64,000 bases of DNA from Noviherbaspirillum sp. Root189 (GTDB lineage: Bacteria; Pseudomonadota; Gammaproteobacteria; Burkholderiales; Burkholderiaceae_D), in contig NZ_LMHZ01000001.1 in assembly GCF_001428545.1 (NCBI RefSeq), positions 62,961 to 126,960 on the forward strand, read 5' to 3'. The position numbers and the translations under genes were made by a program. Under the pieces are notes generated by a model that was given only the letters and a program-made list of their open reading frames with translations, ran no database searches and was not told the origin of the DNA. How positions within the stretch are numbered: position 1 is the first letter of the stretch; each line of letters opens with the position of its first letter. Shown here one piece after another: positions 1 to 10,913 of this stretch.

Positions 1-120
1 CCGGGACGCAAAGCTTCCGGCCTAACAGAGGTTTTCCTCTCATGGTAGCGGGGCCGCCTTCCGAAGCGAAGCCAAGCTTCCGCCTTTGGCATGCCTTGCA
101 TCGTTATATTGTGAGCCGCC

Positions 121-441
121 ATGTCCAAAGCCAGCATTGCCCTGTTTTTCGTTTCCGCACTGATGACCTCCCCGGTATTGGCGGCATGCGGCTTTGTGCA
201 GTCCGGCGACACGATGACCATCGTCGTCGGGAGCAACACATCTTCCTGTTTTTCTTCTTCGGAATTCCGCGAAGCCTTCAAGGCCAACATTCAGGCGGCA
301 CTCGGTGAAAGCGATGCTGTCGCGGCCGGGCAAAAGAAACCTTTCGATCATCGCACGCGTAATGGCAACAAGCTGTGGGCGCTGGCCGAACGCCATCATC
401 AGGCGACGGCGGGCGGCCGGTATTTCGGCCAGGGTCGATAG
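121..441 (+). CDS. Small exported hypothetical protein
   Basis: 106-aa ORF of unknown function. The first ~22 residues form a clear signal peptide (Lys at position 3, hydrophobic core, then L-A-A-C-G), which could be cleaved by signal peptidase I or read as a lipobox. The part up to about residue 60 looks like an ordinary secreted domain with Cys and Ser/Thr. The remainder (from G-E-S-D on) is basic and low in hydrophobic residues and does not look like the same protein. The antisense strand over 300-456 could encode a plausible N-terminus (MIESVLSTLAEIPAARRRLM), so the 3' part of this gene may be a fusion or out-of-frame remnant. No strong ribosome binding site is visible. Existence is only moderately supported. 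Confidence 0.4.
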   Translation: MSKASIALFFVSALMTSPVLAACGFVQSGDTMTIVVGSNTSSCFSSSEFREAFKANIQAALGESDAVAAGQKKPFDHRTRNGNKLWALAERHHQATAGGRYFGQGR

Positions 442-583
442 GACGCTTTCAATCAATACCGGGTAGATTCTTTTCCATGGAATGGTGGCCTGCGTCCGGT
501 CAGCGTCGCTGATTTGCCATCAAAGTTGCGCCCAAAGCTGTGGTTTTTGCGCTAACGTAGAGCCTCTCAGGAGGATATGCGGC

Positions 584-1342
584 ATGTCGCTTTCAGCAGC
601 ACAGATTGAACAGTTCAGGACGGATGGCTACCTGGTTTTCAGGAAGCTGGCATCACCGGCAGCTTGCGCCAGCATGCTGGCCGTAACGCAGGCGCACCTG
701 CAGCAGGCACTGGCGCCGGTCGAATTCGAAGCCGAAGTCGGTTACGCCGGCGCGCCCGCTTCACTCGATGCACCGGGTGGCCGGACCGTGCGCCGGCTGC
801 GTGCCGCTTACCAGCGCGACCCGGCGTTTCGTGCATGGGCCGAAGATGCCCGTCTCGTTGTATGGCTGCGCGAACTGCTCGGCGAACGGGTGTGCCTGAC
901 GCTGGCTCACCACAACTGTGTGATGACCAAGCACCCCAACTTCGGCACTGCGACGGGCTGGCATCGCGATATCCGTTACTGGTCGTTTGCCCGCAACGAG
1001 CTGATTTCGGTCTGGCTGGCGCTCGGCAGCGAAAAGGATGCCAATGGCGCACTGAAGGTGATTCCCGGTTCCCACCGGCTGGACATCAAGCGCTCCCAAC
1101 TCGATGAACTCGATTTCCTGCGACCGGATGTGCAAGAGAACCTGGCGATCTTTGCCGGCGGGACGACGGTGGAACTGGAACAGGGGGATGTCCTGTTCTT
1201 CCACAGCGGTCTGTTCCATGCAGCGGGCAGAAATAACGGCGCTGCGGTGAAGAATTCGGTGGTGTTTGCCTATCGTGGCGAAAGCAATCTTCCCCTTGCC
1301 GGAAGCCGCTCGGCGCAAGCAGGCGATGTCTGCCTGGGATAG
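584..1342 (+). CDS. Phytanoyl-CoA dioxygenase (PhyH) family protein
   Basis: 252-aa Fe(II)/2-oxoglutarate-dependent oxygenase of the PhyH family. The metal-binding triad is visible: H127 and D129 in GWHRDIRYW, and a distal His at 212 in LFHAAGRNN. R231 in FAYRG is the likely 2-oxoglutarate-binding Arg. The N-terminus (IEQFRTDGYLVFRKL) is typical of the family. The start at 584 is chosen because GGAGGA lies 9-15 bases upstream and the family domain begins at once; a longer reading from 482 adds a Cys-rich, unlikely leader. The substrate cannot be predicted; bacterial members hydroxylate varied small molecules. It stands alone on the plus strand and converges on the ArsR gene. Confidence 0.85.
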   Translation: MSLSAAQIEQFRTDGYLVFRKLASPAACASMLAVTQAHLQQALAPVEFEAEVGYAGAPASLDAPGGRTVRRLRAAYQRDPAFRAWAEDARLVVWLRELLGERVCLTLAHHNCVMTKHPNFGTATGWHRDIRYWSFARNELISVWLALGSEKDANGALKVIPGSHRLDIKRSQLDELDFLRPDVQENLAIFAGGTTVELEQGDVLFFHSGLFHAAGRNNGAAVKNSVVFAYRGESNLPLAGSRSAQAGDVCLG

Positions 1343-1371
1343 AAATCGTCGGCCTCATCAGGCATATCCGT

Positions 1372-1393
1372 AGCCCCGGAGCGGATCCGGGCT
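1372..1393. terminator. Possible hairpin between convergent genes
   Basis: A GC-rich imperfect stem (AGCCCCGGA against TCCGGGCT) lies in the 79-base gap between the convergent PhyH and ArsR-type genes. There is no clear T-run on either side, so its role as a terminator is tentative. Confidence 0.3.
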
Positions 1394-1421
1394 GACGCAC
1401 CGGCGCGTCGGCTGGCATTCG

Positions 1422-2111
1422 CTACAAACGTATCCCAAACACGTCTTTCAGGCCCGCGCTCCCGGCGGGCGTCAACTGCAGCACCCTCGCCTGCTGTCCG
1501 CGCAATAACCATTTTTCATCCAGCATGCGTTGCAACAGCGCGGCACCCAGTGCGCCGCCAAGATGGAACTGGCGCTCGCTCCAGTCAAGACAACCGCAGG
1601 CGAACTGGCGCTTTGTTCCACGCAGCGAGGACAAATCCATGCCGAGCCGGGCGAAGGCCTTTTCACCCTTTGCGGAAACGTCAAAGTTTTTTTCGCTGCG
1701 TGTCAGCAGGGCCTTCTGCTCCATCTGCATGAGCAGGCTGACGGCCAGTTCTCCGGCGAGATGGTCGTAACAGGTACGGGCAAAACGCATGGCCGGCGGT
1801 GTGCCGCGCGAGGCCGGCACCGGCTTCAGCGCGGGGCGCGGGGCAATCGCCGCCAGCGACTCCAGCGCCACGCCAACCGTATGGCTGGCAAGACGGTAAT
1901 AGCGGTGCCGCCCCTGGGTTTCTACCTGCAGCAATTCCGCTTCGACCAGCTTGGCCAGGTGGCCGCTGGCCGATTGCGCCGAAACATTGGCTGCAAAGGC
2001 GAGCTCACCGGCGGGGCGGGCGCGGCCATCGATCAGTTGCCATAACATCGCGGCACGCGCCGGTTCGCCGAGCAGTGCGGCGACCTTTGCAATCTGTACA
2101 GCGGATTCCAT
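1422..2111 (-). CDS. ArsR-family winged-helix transcriptional regulator
   Basis: 229-aa regulator. Residues ~1-85 form an ArsR-type winged helix (KVAALLGEPARAAMLWQLID, then the recognition helix region NVSAQSASGHLAKLVEAELL and the wing QGRHRYYRL). The C-terminal ~130 residues form an extra domain seen in the longer ArsR-like regulators of Burkholderiales, with no obvious Cys-rich metal site, so arsenic sensing is not indicated. The gene diverges from the ABM/P450 pair, and the 84-base shared spacer carries a short palindrome that could be its operator. A GAGGTG ribosome site precedes the start. Probable local repressor of the adjacent oxygenase operon (inference). Confidence 0.85.
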   Translation of the reverse strand: MESAVQIAKVAALLGEPARAAMLWQLIDGRARPAGELAFAANVSAQSASGHLAKLVEAELLQVETQGRHRYYRLASHTVGVALESLAAIAPRPALKPVPASRGTPPAMRFARTCYDHLAGELAVSLLMQMEQKALLTRSEKNFDVSAKGEKAFARLGMDLSSLRGTKRQFACGCLDWSERQFHLGGALGAALLQRMLDEKWLLRGQQARVLQLTPAGSAGLKDVFGIRL

Positions 2112-2129
2112 GCTTCACCTCAGGATGAA

Positions 2130-2142
2130 ATATCGGAGATAT
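2130..2142. promoter_or_regulatory. Candidate operator in the arsR / ABM divergent region
   Basis: Perfect inverted repeat ATATC-GGA-GATAT in the 84-base intergenic region between the divergent regulator and the ABM-domain gene. ArsR-type repressors bind such short A/T-rich dyads at their own promoters, so this is a sensible candidate. Binding is inferred only from position and symmetry. Confidence 0.4.
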
Positions 2143-2195
2143 CGCCATCGTATCATTCCTCCATCAGCAACGGAAAATGGACAACGGAGGTCACC

Positions 2196-2747
2196 ATGTA
2201 TGCAGTCGTATTTGAAGTATTGCCATCCGCCAGCGGTTATCAACGCTATCTGGATACGGCCGCCGCCCTGCGTCCCCGCCTTGACGAGATACCTGGCTTT
2301 GTGTCGATCGAACGCTTCCGCAGCATGACGAATCCAGGCTGGATACTTTCCCTGTCATTCTGGGAAACCGAAACGGCACTGGTGCAATGGCGCAATCATG
2401 GCGAACACCATGCCGCCCAGGAAGCCGGACGTGCTTCAGTGTTCGACGACTATCGGCTACGTGTCGTACGCATGGCCGATGCCGGGACATCCCCGGTGGA
2501 AAACAGCCCGCTACTTGTAATGCATGAACATCCTGCCAATCCCAGCCTGCCGCGCGGCAAACGATTTGACAGCCTGGTTACTCCTGGCAAACACATCGAT
2601 CTGTGGGAGTCCGACGCGGGGTTTGCCGAACCACTGTTACCACCAGCCGCATCAGAGCGTATCTGGTGCGCCAACGTACTGCGTGACTATGGGCTGTTCG
2701 ACAGGCAGCAGGCACCGCAACACTTTCCTGCCGTGACGCGCGGCTAA
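2196..2747 (+). CDS. Antibiotic biosynthesis monooxygenase (ABM) domain protein
   Basis: 183-aa protein. Residues 1-~95 show the ABM/dimeric alpha-beta-barrel signature (MYAVVFEVLP, ...IPGFVSIERF, ...ILSLSFWETETALVQWRNHGEHHAAQ). Family members are small cofactor-free or haem-handling monooxygenases. The remaining ~85 residues (from about PVENSPLLVMHEHP) form an extension with no recognised motif. A GGAGG site precedes the start. It is followed after 30 bases by a P450-like gene in the same direction and preceded by a divergent ArsR regulator, suggesting one regulated two-gene oxidation unit. The real reaction is unknown. Confidence 0.8.
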   Translation: MYAVVFEVLPSASGYQRYLDTAAALRPRLDEIPGFVSIERFRSMTNPGWILSLSFWETETALVQWRNHGEHHAAQEAGRASVFDDYRLRVVRMADAGTSPVENSPLLVMHEHPANPSLPRGKRFDSLVTPGKHIDLWESDAGFAEPLLPPAASERIWCANVLRDYGLFDRQQAPQHFPAVTRG

Positions 2748-2777
2748 GCTCGATCAGCAGTACAAACTGGAGAAAAC

Positions 2778-3905
2778 ATGGCAATCATGAACAAGGTGTT
2801 ATTCCTGCAATCGGAGGTTACCGATCCTTATACCCTGTATGCGATGCGGCGCGTGCAGCCTGTTTGCTGGAGTGCCGAGGACCATGTGTGGGCAGTGTAC
2901 GGCTACAAGGAAAGTACGACCTTGTTGCAGCATCCGGCCGCAATGATTCCGCCACAGCACACGGAAAAGAACCAGGCGCTCAACGACGCCGCGCGCATGC
3001 TGGTCGCACGGCTGGCACGCCTTGCCAATCCGCCAGCGCATCCTGTATTCCGCCAGGCAGTGATGGGTTTGTTTGCCCAATTGCAGCCGCATGCCATTGA
3101 CGCCATGTTGTCGCGTCTGCTCGGTGATTCAAAAGAAGTCGATTGGGTCGATACGGTATGCCGCAAGCTGCCGGCGCTGGCCGTCATGCAAGGGCTGGGA
3201 TTTGCCGAAGACGACATTGCGATTCTGCTTCCGCAGACGGAACAACTGACAAAAATCATGCTGCCCGAGAAGACGGCGGCACAAGCAAAGGAAGCCGGCG
3301 ACGCCGCAGAGTCGGCACTGGCAATCGCCAGGCGCCATATTCTCGCCCATCCCTTGCTTCGGACGCTGGCACAGGACCAGGATGCGCTCGACACGTATGC
3401 GGTCAACCTGATCGGCCTGCTTATCCAGAGCGTCGATGCCGGACGTGGCTTGCTTGGCAATACGATGCTGCAGGCGTTGCGGCATCTTGCGGTCGGTGCA
3501 ACACCCGACCGGCAAACCTGCGAGCGACTGGTGGTGGAAACCCTGCGTTTCGATCCGCCGATTCACAACACGCGCAGGATCATGGCGGACGACGTGCGTC
3601 TCGGCGGGCAAGTCGTGCAGCGAGGCGATGCGGTACTGGTCGTCATGGCGGCCGCCAACCGCGATCCGGCGGTCTTCGAACGCCCCGGGCAATTCGACCC
3701 CGCTCGCACAAACAACGACAAGCATTTGAGCTTCGGCGCAGGCATCCATGAATGCGCGGCACGACATTTTTCCGTGGCACTTGCCGCAGAGGCGCTGGCC
3801 GCGCTATTGGGCCGGACGCGCGTGCGACTCATGCCACAGGAGCTTGCGTATGCGCCCATGGTCAATGCACGCATGCCGCAACGCATGATGCTGGCGCTTG
3901 GCTGA
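2778..3905 (+). CDS. Atypical cytochrome P450
   Basis: 375-aa protein with P450 landmarks: the K-helix ExxR (E254, R257 in ETLRFDPP), the meander region RDPAVFERPGQFDP, and the haem-ligand loop F319-x-x-G-x-H-x-C326 (FGAGIHECAARH). The I-helix is unusual. Where most P450s have (A/G)Gx(D/E)TT, this protein reads QSVDAGRG, keeping the acid (D220) but with Ala at the oxygen-activating Thr position. It is somewhat shorter than the usual ~400 aa. An AGGAG-like site sits upstream of 2778; an alternative start is 2787. No ferredoxin or reductase gene is adjacent; the partner gene encodes an ABM-fold protein. Confidence 0.85.
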   Translation: MAIMNKVLFLQSEVTDPYTLYAMRRVQPVCWSAEDHVWAVYGYKESTTLLQHPAAMIPPQHTEKNQALNDAARMLVARLARLANPPAHPVFRQAVMGLFAQLQPHAIDAMLSRLLGDSKEVDWVDTVCRKLPALAVMQGLGFAEDDIAILLPQTEQLTKIMLPEKTAAQAKEAGDAAESALAIARRHILAHPLLRTLAQDQDALDTYAVNLIGLLIQSVDAGRGLLGNTMLQALRHLAVGATPDRQTCERLVVETLRFDPPIHNTRRIMADDVRLGGQVVQRGDAVLVVMAAANRDPAVFERPGQFDPARTNNDKHLSFGAGIHECAARHFSVALAAEALAALLGRTRVRLMPQELAYAPMVNARMPQRMMLALG

Positions 3906-3925
3906 CCTGGATTGAAACCGAGGGC

Positions 3926-4269
3926 TCAGCGGATGAACGGGCCGAGCAGCAAACGGGCGACGCCAAACATCTGGTTCAGGAATTGAGACTGCGCTTCGCT
4001 GACCATGCGCTGGTAGGCGTCGCGGTTGAGCGAGCCTTCGCATTCCTGCGAACTGAGCCGGCCATCCTGATAGCGCGTCTCACGCATTTTGACGTGTACC
4101 TGTCCGTTCTGCGAAAACACTTCCGTCGATGAATAGCGAAAGGTAACAAAACCGCTCGGCATGTTGAACGGGACCTGCTGCGCCGGCGGCCATGCGTCCT
4201 GGCGTACGGGTTCGCTGCGTTGTTGTTGCAGTTGTTGCGGCTGTTGAATCTGGTGATCGAGTTCCCACT

Positions 4270-4273
<4 letters not shown>
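3926..4273 (-). CDS. Small Gln-rich hypothetical protein coupled to lon
   Basis: 115-aa protein of unknown function. The N-terminal ~30 residues are rich in Gln (QQPQQLQQQ), followed by a compact beta-rich segment (FVTFRYSSTEVFSQNGQVHVKMRETRYQDG) and a helical C-terminus ending in a hydrophobic stretch (FLNQMFGVARLLLGPFIR). Its ATG overlaps the lon stop codon (ATGA), so it is probably translated by coupling to lon. No signal peptide. The arrangement suggests a Lon-related role such as an adaptor, substrate or regulator, but this is inference only. Confidence 0.65.
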
Positions 4274-6771
<2,498 letters not shown>

Positions 6772-6999
6772 GGAAGGGCAGACCCTGTTCCTACGAAAGC
6801 CCGAATCCGGCAACTGACGACGCGAAGCTAAACCATTGTCAAACTAAGGAACGGAAAAGAGGCAAACTAGACGCGCATCGGGCTGGCATCGAAGGGAATG
6901 GAACCGGCATCGATGCGACGAGAGGGCGAGACAGGAACATCGGTTGCGCCACTGCCAGCGCGCCGTAGCGGCGCATCAACGCAGTGGCGCCAGCATGCT

Positions 7000-8289
7000 T
7001 TATACCAGGCCTTCGAACAGCAAGACGTCAACCGGATCACCGGCGTTGACGCTGCCTTGTTCATGATGCAGGACGACCATGCAGTTGGCTTCGGACATCG
7101 AACGCAGAATGCCGGATCCCTGTGCGCCCGTAATGCGTACGCGCTGCAGGCCATCCTCACCAACGGTCAGGATGCCGCGCTGATATTCGGTACGCCCGGG
7201 CTTCTTGCGGATCGCCGACGCGGATACGGCGCGCATCAGCGGCAAAGGCGCATCGTCCGCGCCCATCATGCGCAGCAGCGCCTGGCGGGCGAAGAAATAA
7301 AAGGTCACCATCACCGCCACCGGATTACCCGGCAAGCCGAACAGGTAAGCGCTCCTGCCATTCGAGGAAATCTTGCCAAAAGCCATTGGACGTCCGGGCC
7401 GCATGCCGATTTTCCAGAATGTCACATCGCCCAGCGTCGCCATCATTTGCTTTGTGTAATCGGCTTCACCGACCGATACACCACCGGACGTGATCACGGC
7501 ATCGGCGTTTTCGCATGCTGTGCGGAATGCCTGTTCCAGCGCGGAAGGATCGTCCCGGACCACGCCCATGTCGATGATGTCGCAGCCAAGCCGTGTCAGC
7601 ATGCCGTACAGCGTGTAGCGATTGCTATCGTAGACACAACCAGCGTCCAACGGTTCGCCGATGGAACGCAGTTCATCGCCGGTCGAGAAAAAGGCGACAC
7701 GCAAACGGCGTTGCACCGGCACTTCCGCAAAACCGAGCGAAGCCAGCAGGCCGAGGTCGGCGGGACGCAGGCGCTTGCCTTTGAATAATGCAGGCTTGCC
7801 CGCCATCAGGTCTTCACCTTGCAGGCGTCGGTTGTCACCGGTTTTGACCACGCCTGCGGGAATGGTCACCGCAGTGGCATTGGTAGCGTCGGCAGCCTCG
7901 GTAAATTCCTGCGGCACCACGGTATCGCAGCGCGCCGGCATTGGTGCGCCGGTCATGATGCGGATGCATTCACCCGGATTCAACGTACCATCGAAGCGGC
8001 CGCCCGCGTGCACGGTGCCGACTACTTTCAGGACGGTCGGACCGGCCGCACCAAGGTCCGCACCGCAGACCGCATAACCGTCCATTGCCGAATTGTCATG
8101 CTGCGGCACATTGATCGGCGACACGATATCTTGCGCAAGAACCCGGTCAAGCGCCGAACGGATCGCGACTTTTTCCACACCCTGCACGGGTGCGACCACA
8201 TCGCGGATAATTTGCTGCGCTTGTGCCACGGGCACGGCATTCGGGTCGTAGCCCGACAGGCAGCTGATGACTTCTGAAAGGCTGGGCAT
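7000..8289 (-). CDS. moeA: Molybdopterin molybdenumtransferase MoeA
   Basis: 429-aa MoeA, which inserts molybdate (or tungstate) into adenylylated molybdopterin in the cytosol. Visible signatures: the N-terminal MoeA_N motif NVPQHDNSAMDGYAV, the central RIMTGAPMP and DTVVPQE region, the MoCF domain with FFSTGDELRSIGEPL and ITSGGVSVGEADYTK, and the C-terminal barrel with FGLPGNPVAVMV. Normal full length. It lies 5 bases downstream of mobA, forming a two-gene cofactor operon upstream of the formate dehydrogenase region that needs its product. Confidence 0.95.
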   Translation of the reverse strand: MPSLSEVISCLSGYDPNAVPVAQAQQIIRDVVAPVQGVEKVAIRSALDRVLAQDIVSPINVPQHDNSAMDGYAVCGADLGAAGPTVLKVVGTVHAGGRFDGTLNPGECIRIMTGAPMPARCDTVVPQEFTEAADATNATAVTIPAGVVKTGDNRRLQGEDLMAGKPALFKGKRLRPADLGLLASLGFAEVPVQRRLRVAFFSTGDELRSIGEPLDAGCVYDSNRYTLYGMLTRLGCDIIDMGVVRDDPSALEQAFRTACENADAVITSGGVSVGEADYTKQMMATLGDVTFWKIGMRPGRPMAFGKISSNGRSAYLFGLPGNPVAVMVTFYFFARQALLRMMGADDAPLPLMRAVSASAIRKKPGRTEYQRGILTVGEDGLQRVRITGAQGSGILRSMSEANCMVVLHHEQGSVNAGDPVDVLLFEGLV

Positions 8290-8294
8290 GGGGG

Positions 8295-8906
8295 TCAGGT
8301 ATTTTCGAAGCGACGCAGTTCGTCAAGGGTGTTGATGTTGCGGAAAGCGGTTTCGTCGGGAAACATGACTTCGACGAAGTTGAGTGAACGGTACCACTTG
8401 TCGATCTTGCGCTCGCCCAATTGCAGGAAGGCAGTCAGGTTCGGCAGTACCGAGGCTTTCATCAGGCAGAACACCGGATGCGGCTGGCGCCTGCCCTCTT
8501 CCTCGGTGACGGCAACCGCGAGGTCCGCATCGTTGTCGGTCAGTGCCTGGAACAGGCGTTCGACTAGATCCTGCGGCAGAAAAGGCGAGTCGCACGGGGC
8601 CGTCACCAGGTAGTTGGTATCGCACTGCGACAGGCCAGTCTGCAAACCGGCGAGCGGCCCTTCGAAACCCGTGAGCTGGTCGGGCCAGACCGGCAACCCG
8701 AAACCTTCATACGGACCAAGGTTGCGATTGGCGTTGATCATCAGGGCGCCAACCTGCGGCGACAGGCGCATGATGACATGCAGTACCATCGGCGCGCCAC
8801 GGAAATTCTGCAGGCCCTTGTCCACGCTCCCCATGCGGGAGCCGCGGCCGCCGGCGAGGATCAGTCCGGTAATCTGTTGAGTATCGATCGTCATGGAAGC
8901 ATTCAT
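8295..8906 (-). CDS. mobA: Molybdenum cofactor guanylyltransferase MobA
   Basis: 203-aa GTP:molybdopterin guanylyltransferase that converts Mo-MPT to the bis-MGD form used by DMSO-reductase-family enzymes such as formate dehydrogenase. The nucleotide-binding signature LILAGGRGSRMGSVDKGL is near the N-terminus; WPDQLTGFEGPLAGL and TAPCDSPFLP match the family. Length is normal. First gene of the mobA-moeA pair and divergent from apbC over a 162-base spacer. Confidence 0.94.
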   Translation of the reverse strand: MNASMTIDTQQITGLILAGGRGSRMGSVDKGLQNFRGAPMVLHVIMRLSPQVGALMINANRNLGPYEGFGLPVWPDQLTGFEGPLAGLQTGLSQCDTNYLVTAPCDSPFLPQDLVERLFQALTDNDADLAVAVTEEEGRRQPHPVFCLMKASVLPNLTAFLQLGERKIDKWYRSLNFVEVMFPDETAFRNINTLDELRRFENT

Positions 8907-9068
8907 TGGAACTTCGTAGGGACGGTAGCGGACATTGTAAGTCGTGCATCGTTTATCTGTCGAACAGTCGTGATAACGTCATGGCAAACTGGCAAGACCC
9001 GTCCGAAAAACTTGCAAGCGCATTCGCTGCAATCTGGTTTAGACTTTGCGCATCTATGAGGAGAAGTA

Positions 9069-10157
9069 ATGAGCATCTCGATTGAAACCGTCAAAGCCGC
9101 CTTGTCGCAAGTCATCGATCCCAATACCGGCAAGGACCTGGTCAGCTCCAAATCCGCCAAAAATATCCGCCTCGACGGCGCCGATGTCATGCTGGACGTC
9201 GAACTCGGCTATCCTGCCCGGAGCCAGCTGGACCTCATCCGCAAGGCCACCATTGCCGCAGTGCGCGGTGTCGAAGGCGCCGGCAATGTCAGCGTCAACG
9301 TGTATTCGAAGATCATTGCCCATACCGCACAGCGCGGCGTCAAGCTGATGCCCAATGTGAAGAACATTATTGCCGTGGCGTCCGGCAAGGGTGGGGTCGG
9401 CAAATCGACCACCGCCGTCAATCTGGCGCTCGCACTGGCCGCCGAAGGCGCCACCGTCGGCATCCTGGATGCCGATATCTACGGCCCCTCACAGCCGATG
9501 ATGATGGGTATCAATGGGCGTCCTGAAACAGTGGATGGCAAGACCATGGAACCGCTGGAAAACCATGGCCTGCAAGTATCGTCGATCGGGTTCATGATCG
9601 ATCCGGACGAACCCATGGTCTGGCGTGGCCCGATCGTCACGCAGGCGTTGCAGCAATTGCTCGAACAGACCAACTGGCGCGACCTGGATTACCTGATCGT
9701 CGACATGCCGCCGGGCACCGGCGATGTGCAGCTGACTTTGTCGCAGAAAGTGCCGGTCACCGGCGCGGTGATCGTCACCACACCGCAGGACATCGCGCTG
9801 CTGGATGCGCGCAAGGGTCTCAAGATGTTCGAGAAAGTTGGCATCCCCATCCTCGGCATTGTTGAAAACATGAGCATGCACATCTGCTCCAACTGCGGCC
9901 ATGCCGAACCGATTTTCGGCCAAGGTGGCGGCGAGAAGATGTGTGCGGAATATGGCGTGGATTTCCTCGGCGCGCTGCCGCTGACGATGTCGATCCGCGA
10001 GCAGACCGATTCGGGCAAGCCGACCGTGGTTGCCGATCCGGATGGTCAGGTGGCGGCGATCTACAAAACCATTGCGCGCAAGGTCGCGGTCAAGGTGGCG
10101 GAAAAAGCCAAGGACATGAGCAGCAAGTTCCCGAGTATCGTGATCAAGAACGACTGA
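9069..10157 (+). CDS. apbC: Iron-sulfur cluster carrier protein ApbC/Mrp
   Basis: 362-aa Mrp/NBP35-type P-loop ATPase that binds and transfers Fe-S clusters in the cytosol. It has an N-terminal MIP18/DUF59-like domain (~1-90, ALSQVIDPNTGKDLV), then the deviant Walker A GKGGVGKSTT, DADIYGPSQP, DMPPGTGDVQLTL, and the cluster-bridging CxxC in HICSNCGH. A strong GAGGAG site lies directly before the start. Monocistronic, followed by a clear terminator. Nearby Fe-S-rich formate dehydrogenase proteins are plausible clients, but the gene is a general housekeeping gene. Confidence 0.95.
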   Translation: MSISIETVKAALSQVIDPNTGKDLVSSKSAKNIRLDGADVMLDVELGYPARSQLDLIRKATIAAVRGVEGAGNVSVNVYSKIIAHTAQRGVKLMPNVKNIIAVASGKGGVGKSTTAVNLALALAAEGATVGILDADIYGPSQPMMMGINGRPETVDGKTMEPLENHGLQVSSIGFMIDPDEPMVWRGPIVTQALQQLLEQTNWRDLDYLIVDMPPGTGDVQLTLSQKVPVTGAVIVTTPQDIALLDARKGLKMFEKVGIPILGIVENMSMHICSNCGHAEPIFGQGGGEKMCAEYGVDFLGALPLTMSIREQTDSGKPTVVADPDGQVAAIYKTIARKVAVKVAEKAKDMSSKFPSIVIKND

Positions 10158-10193
10158 TGCGGGGTTAATGCATGGACTGCTGCGGCGCAGCAA

Positions 10194-10227
10194 AACGCCC
10201 TTCCTCACTCGAAGGGCGTTCTTTTTT
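10194..10227 (+). terminator. Rho-independent terminator after apbC
   Basis: Perfect 10-bp stem (AACGCCCTTC / GAAGGGCGTT) with a 7-base loop, followed by C and six T residues; 37 bases after the apbC stop codon. A textbook intrinsic terminator on the plus strand. Confidence 0.92.
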
Positions 10228-10394
10228 GTGCCGGATTTCACCCATCAGGCCGGTAACGCCGGGGGTTTCGAACTGCAGCAATTTTGCCTAACAGGCAACG
10301 TCTTGCAAACACACGTGCACAAATCTGTTTTTTGGCGCAATATTGCACAATATGTTCTGATACATAACATAGGTGCAAAGCACCAGCGGAGCAC

Positions 10395-10913
10395 ATGGAG
10401 ACAGATGCACTCAAGGTAGCCGTGGTAATGCAGCGCGTACCGCTTGCAAACCGCTGGCAACCCATTCAATGGAAGCCGATAGACATATCGGCAGATTCCG
10501 GTTTGCAAGACGGTGGTGGGCGCTGTTTACGTAACGACGAGGCCGACGCGCGCTGGCTCTTCGGCGGCTACGAGGTCCGTCTCTACACCGACGAAGCCGA
10601 AGGTTATTTTCTTAACGTCGATTCCCCCGTGCCCTGCTGGTTCATCATGTGGCGTATCGAGGACATCGACGGCGCTGAAGTCGCGGTGCCCAAACAAGTC
10701 ACCCTGTCCTACAACGAAGCCGCGCGGCTGATGGATGGCGGCGAACAGGTCGATACCCTGCCGGCCTCCCCGGACATCGTTGCGCATCTGGGCGCCTTCG
10801 TCCAGCAGCACTATCGTCCCGAAGTCAAAAAGAAGCGGCGCAAGCCTTCGTTCGAAGGGGGCGCCGGCGTCGATCAGATGGCACGTGCCGAAGGAGGCAG
10901 CCATGGAAGCTGA
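10395..10913 (+). CDS. DUF3305 domain protein of the formate dehydrogenase cluster
   Basis: 172-aa protein matching DUF3305 (KVAVVMQRVPLANRWQPIQWKP near the start; EVRLYTDEAEGYFLNV and CWFIMWRIED later). Known only as a conserved companion of formate dehydrogenase gene clusters in alpha- and betaproteobacteria, usually next to DUF3306. No signal peptide or membrane segment; the C-terminus is basic (VKKKRRKPSF). It overlaps the next gene by 11 bases, so the first three genes of the cluster are translationally linked. It starts the operon, following a 167-base gap after the apbC terminator. Function is unknown. Confidence 0.85.
   Translation: METDALKVAVVMQRVPLANRWQPIQWKPIDISADSGLQDGGGRCLRNDEADARWLFGGYEVRLYTDEAEGYFLNVDSPVPCWFIMWRIEDIDGAEVAVPKQVTLSYNEAARLMDGGEQVDTLPASPDIVAHLGAFVQQHYRPEVKKKRRKPSFEGGAGVDQMARAEGGSHGS

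Noticed and set aside
1422-2111. Arsenic-resistance function for the ArsR-type gene
   Set aside because: No Cys-based metal site and no ars transport or reductase genes nearby; the family name alone does not imply arsenic.
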